The translations under genes and the position numbers were made by a program. Below are positions 59,576 to 64,000 of a stretch of DNA of 64,000 nt, piece after piece. The notes below the pieces were generated by a model. That model searched no databases, was not told the DNA's origin, and saw nothing but the letters and a program-made list of their open reading frames with translations. Position 1 is the first letter of the stretch, and every line of letters begins with the position of its first letter. The stretch comes from Petrosia ficiformis (lineage: Eukaryota; Porifera; Demospongiae; Haplosclerida; Petrosiidae). The stretch spans positions 4,759,327-4,823,326 of the forward strand of contig OX345646.1 in NCBI GenBank assembly GCA_947044365.1, in the 5' to 3' direction.

Positions 59576-60896
59576 CTGCATCACCAATGATTAATACATC
59601 ACAAAGCAAATATACACTATATGTACACAATACAATATCACCATACAGTAATAGTAATTATCTCAGTTCTACTGCCAGTATAGTATAGTAATTACTGTCT
59701 CACTACTGTGGTGTTCAATTGACAAGTACAGTATATGTTAATAAAATGTCACCATACAGTAACAGTAATTATCTCAGTTCTACTGTCAGTATAGTATAGT
59801 AATTACTGTCTCGCTACTGTGGTGTTTAATTGACAAGTATATCAATTACTGTAAAAACTACTGTTGAACTACTGTAGTGTGGAAATGAAACTACTGAGTA
59901 ATTACTATTACTGTATGGTGACTTTTTATTGACATATACTGTACTTGTACATGTAGATACAAGTGTAACAAAAACATGTTCAAAATTTCAGAGTTGTACT
60001 GATTATTAAAGCTGAGAAAATGTACCTCAGTATAACACACTGATTTTACTTCACTATACACATGTACACATACATGTAGCAGAGATAATACCACAGGAAT
60101 GTATATTTAACGTGTTTATGTATACGCATGGTATTATACTGTGACCACAGAATGAATATCGTGAATAAATTACGAATATAATTAACGGGTAATTGTATGG
60201 TTTCTCGCTTCCCTCGTACCGCCACCTTAATGGCACTCAAGCATACAAACAGTAAACTTTATAATGTGTATGAATATCAGGCATGCGGTCAAGCACATTA
60301 GTACTTATATCTAAGTACAGTAAGTAGACATCTAAGAGTAGTACTTATATGTAAGTCCTTTCTTCATTAACACAAAGTGTACTTCCACTCAAGTTTTTAG
60401 TTCAGTACTTGTACTTACATGTAGATACAATAAGTAAACATGTATGAGTACTTGTACTGTATATAGTACATGTACTTGTTGAGTACCTGTTGAGTACTTG
60501 TACATGTACTTGTACTTAAATTTACATGTAAGTCCTTAGTTGAGAGGCTGTTCAACATTGCTGGAAACATTTTCATCCCTGACTAAGTACAGTTGTTCAG
60601 ATGTACATGTACATACACCTACATGTATATGTAGATCATGTATCACAATATAATGAAACGTTTGACATGTCAGTTACAAACAGCACCAACATGTAAGTAC
60701 CAAGTACTAATGCTATACCTTCGGTACTTCTCAGCTAGAACCATTTGTACTCGTACTTAATTACATTTCACTATTAGAACGTGTACTTGTACAGTTTTTG
60801 TACTAACATTTTTATGGCCCACAGGGCAATCCCTATATTTGCTTTCCCTGAGGTTTAATGTATGTATATATAGTGTATAGACATACATGTATATAT

Positions 60897-61047
60897 AGTG
60901 TTAATGAGGAAAAGACTTACATATAAGTACTACTCTTAGATGTCTACTTACTGTACTTAGATATAAGTACTAATGAGCTTGACCGCATGCCTGATATTCA
61001 TACACATTATAAAGTTTACTGTTTGTATGCTTGAGTGCCATTAAGGT
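60897..61047 (-). repeat. Inverted copy of a macro-repeat segment inserted in a family D fragment
   Basis: ACTCTTAGATGTCTACTTAC, CTTGACCGCATGCCTGATAT and GTATGCTTGAGTGCCATTAA are the reverse complement of about 61865-62012 (and of the copies at 60230 and 58600). It sits between two parts of family D sequence that are continuous at 59210-59420. Confidence 0.88.
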
Positions 61048-62394
61048 GCTTATGTCATTAATGTGAATATGCGTTGTATACATAGTTAAGGATGTTGTGT
61101 CGTTCCGGGAGGCTCAGTCAATTAATGGGTGTGGCATGTAAAAGAATGCGTGCTGGAGCTACAGTACAAATATTATGCAAGAATCTTTAAAAAGTAAGTA
61201 TAAGTTGTTGAGATTCAGACATGAGGAAGTTATCATTTAGAACCTTGAAGGAGTACTTCAGTTTCACTATATGTACACAATAAAATATCACCATACAGTA
61301 ATTATCTTAGTTCTACTGTCAGTATAGTATAGTAATTACTGTATCCCTACTGTGGTGTTCAATTGACAAGTACAGTATAAAATGTCACCATACAGTAACA
61401 GTAATTATCTTAGTTCTACTGTCAGTATAGTATAGTAATTACTGTCTCACTACTGTGGTGTTTAATTGACAAGTACACCAATTACTATAAAAACTACTGT
61501 TGAACTACTGTAGTGAGGAAATGAAACTACTGAGTAATTACTATTACTGTATGGTGACTTGTTATTGACATACATGTATACTGTACTTGTACATGTAGAT
61601 ACAAGTGTAACAAAAACATGTTCAAAATTTCAGAGTTATACTGATTATTAAAGCTGAGAAAATGTACCTCAGTATAACACACTGATTTTACTTCACTATA
61701 CACATGTACACATACATGTAGCAGAGATAATACCACAGGAATGTATATTTAACGCGTTTATGTACACGCATGGTATTATACTGTGACCACAGAATGAATA
61801 TCGTGAATAAATTACGAATATAATTAACGGGTAATTATATGGTTTCTCGTTTCCCTCGTACCGCCACCTTAATGGCACTCAAGCATACAAACAGTAAACT
61901 TTATAATGTGTATGAATATCAGGCATGCGGTCAAGCACATTAGTACTTATATCTAAGTACAGTAAGTAGACATCTAAGAGTAGTACTTATATGTAAGTCC
62001 TTTCCTCATTAATACAAAGTGTACATGTACTCAAGTCCTTAGTGAGTACTTGTACTTACATGTAAATACAATAAGTACACATGTATGAGTACTTGTACTG
62101 TATATAGTACATGTACTTGTACTTAAGTCTTTACTTGTTGAGTACCTGTACATGTACTTGTACTTGTACTTGTTGAGTACTTGTACATGTACTTGTACTT
62201 ACATTTACATGTAAGTTCTTAGTTGAGAGGCTGTTCAACATTACTGGTCATCCCTGACTAAGTACAGTTGTTCAGATGTACATACACCTACATGATATAT
62301 GTATATCATGTATCACAGTATAATCAAACGTTTTACATGTCAGTTACAAACAGCACCAACATGTAAGTACTTATAAACTTCTTCATGGCTTCTT

Positions 62395-63442
62395 TTATTG
62401 TCCATCAGGTTTATTTTTATTTTGAGCAAATCCTAACTTAAGAACGTCACATAATAAGCAACTTATATCTACGTTTGCAAGAACAAACTCTATACAGTGA
62501 AACTCCTCTATTGAGGACTCCCTGAAATGAGGACACCCCTGTATTAAGGACACTTACAAATGTCCTAAACTGTGCTTTATAATATACATTCACCCCTGAA
62601 ATGAGGACACCCCTGTAATCAGGACACTTATATTTGTCCCAATGGTGTCTGGAATAGAGGAGTTCCATTGTACTCTAATTATTTCATGTTTAAGATTTAC
62701 AACTTCACATGAAAGCATGAAGCCAATTTTACAACAGTGGATTCAATCACCACATGATAGTAGACCTTTATCAAATTACATTCGATTGTATATCTATTTA
62801 TGTACCAGAGTTTTTGATAACTTTTGAAACTTGGATCAAATTGGGTCAACAATGGTTAGTGTGTGTGCCATTGGGAATACCCAATTAACTAAGAATTAAT
62901 GCTGTTAGTGACAATATAATCATAATTAACTGCACCACTGGCCCAAAGAGAAAACTGTGCAGTGCCAAATAAGAAGCTTTATGGGCCAATGGTGTACCAT
63001 ATGAGCTTATCTAAAACACGTACATATACATACATTGTATTCATGTATCTCACCATATACTGAATTCTAGGTCCTAAACTGCCGATAGGAGCTCCATTTA
63101 GTTCCTCTGTTGCGTCTTGAGATGTCTCTGATACTCTAAAAGGACTGAATATTCCCATTTTAATAATAACGTGAGGATCTAACTGTTCCTCTTGAGAAAG
63201 ATCTAAATGTGAATAATAGTGTAATGAAATTACTATCACAAAATGAATGCACTAAAGTGCAGAACCCTCGCTAAAAAGATGCTACTATGAATGTATGCTT
63301 CTCAGCATAAACAATCAATAATGAAACAGGGAGTCATGGCGTTCCTCATCTACTCACATTCATATCTCCTCAGAACTGGTGACAAGACTTCACAGACAGC
63401 TGCAGAAACACTTGTTACGACGAGGCCCAAGAAACAAAGCGT
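62395..63442 (-). CDS. Unrecognised membrane protein, three 3' exons (partial)
   Basis: Proposed minus-strand exons: 63442-63358, 63202-63054 and 62436-62395 (stop TAA 62397-62395), with GT-AG borders and agreeing phases (85+149+42 nt). The first encodes a hydrophobic segment, TLCFLGLVVTSVSAAVCEVL then SPVLRRYE, probably membrane-spanning; an in-frame TAG directly upstream of the acceptor means an earlier exon is required. The second reads LSQEEQLDPHVIIKMGIFSP, FRVSETSQDATEELNGAPIG and SLGPRIQYM; the last LGFAQNKNKPDGQ. The third exon has a weaker acceptor (TTCTTAAG). The 5' end lies to the right, possibly beyond the window. A pogo-like MITE and a family A MITE sit in its last intron. Family not recognised. 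Confidence 0.5.
62495..62670. mobile_element. pogo/Tigger-like MITE, 176 bp
   Basis: CAGTGAAACTCCTCTATTGA at the left, inverse AATAGAGGAGTTCCATTG at the right, both flanked by TA (62493-62494 and 62671-62672). Internal direct repeats TGAAATGAGGACACCCCTGT. Confidence 0.83.
62808..63018 (+). mobile_element. Family A MITE
   Basis: AGAGTTTTTGATAACTTTTG at the left; CATATGAGCTTATCTAAAAC at the right; interior GCAGTGCCAAATAAGAAGCT. It ends about 35 bp from the donor of the exon at 63054. Confidence 0.83.
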
Positions 63443-63989
<547 letters not shown>

Positions 63990-64000
63990 CAGTGTTTTAG

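Larger units (their letters stand above)
56020..62360 (+). repeat. Macro-repeat: four tandem copies of a 1.64-1.94-kb block
   Basis: A core of about 380 bp (from GAGTAATTACTATTACTGTA, through ACAAAAACATGTT, ACGCATGGTATTATACTGTG, AATTAACGGGTAATTGTATG, to CGCCTTAATGGCACTC) recurs at about 56290, 58230, 59870 and 61506, spacing 1940, 1640 and 1636 bp. Each block also has an upstream family B element, a downstream GTACTTGTACT-rich part and, in the later blocks, a family D fragment. Small minus-strand open frames of 60-69 codons are conserved in all four only because the DNA is. Confidence 0.92.

Noticed and set aside
56311..61878. Families of conserved 60-69-codon minus-strand frames (MVLSLLHV-type, MPLRWRYE-type)
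   Set aside because: Conserved only because the whole 1.64-kb block is duplicated; they overlap one another in different frames and cover TIR sequence.

Overview
The window is eukaryotic, from an intron-rich animal genome. Coding sequence is split by GT-AG introns and makes up only a few percent of the 64 kb; nearly all the rest is short inverted-repeat transposons, tandem arrays and microsatellites. The recognisable genes (sorting nexin 3, an SFT2 Golgi protein, a class I POU homeobox factor) are animal-type. The simple POU gene, the AT-rich TACATGTA-rich background and the many MITEs suggest an early-branching animal, perhaps a sponge; that placement is inference.

Layout. 303-8037 (+): last four coding exons of a SNX3-like PX protein, first exon(s) off the left edge. 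9872-9960: decayed SH2-domain exon. 10765-23819 (+): complete seven-exon SFT2-family gene whose first intron holds a nested transposon stack (LINE inside a TIR element inside a MITE) and a 2.1-kb ACATGT minisatellite. 24553-34596 (-): three-exon type I membrane protein (692 aa), probably of the metazoan LolA-like family. 34597-35306: compact divergent promoter region. 35310-36290 (+): POU1/Pit-1-like transcription factor. 37141-42406 (-): 3' exons of an unrecognised helical protein. 41114-41572 (+): possible two-exon 112-aa protein starting MGGAC. 42.4-62.3 kb: almost entirely repeats, with an orphan exon candidate at 47924 and a 1.64-kb macro-repeat at 56-62.4 kb. 62395-63442 (-): 3' part of an unrecognised membrane protein.

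Repeats. I separated these interspersed families by eye: A (about 210 bp, ends GTTTTTGATAAG), B (about 210 bp, long TIRs TACAGTATATGTCAATAAAA), C (palindromic TTAGTTAACTAA), D (about 450 bp, ends CATCCCTATGATTGCTTT), E (CCTCAGAGGGCCTGAATTTT), F (hairpin with CTATATCAGATTTATAATCA), G (CAGTGTACAATAT ends), H (ends resemble TCATTCACATTCACCATGAC), I, several hAT-like elements with 8-bp target duplications and two pogo/Tigger-like elements with TA duplications. The most striking pattern is that four unrelated families (B, C, E, H) have each amplified an internal segment into tandem arrays (111, 82, 94 and 68 bp) with copy numbers that differ between loci. The window therefore shows satellite DNA at several stages of growth from dispersed MITEs.

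Limits: splice sites, homologies and repeat families were judged by eye, without alignment or database search. Short exons in the right half are uncertain.
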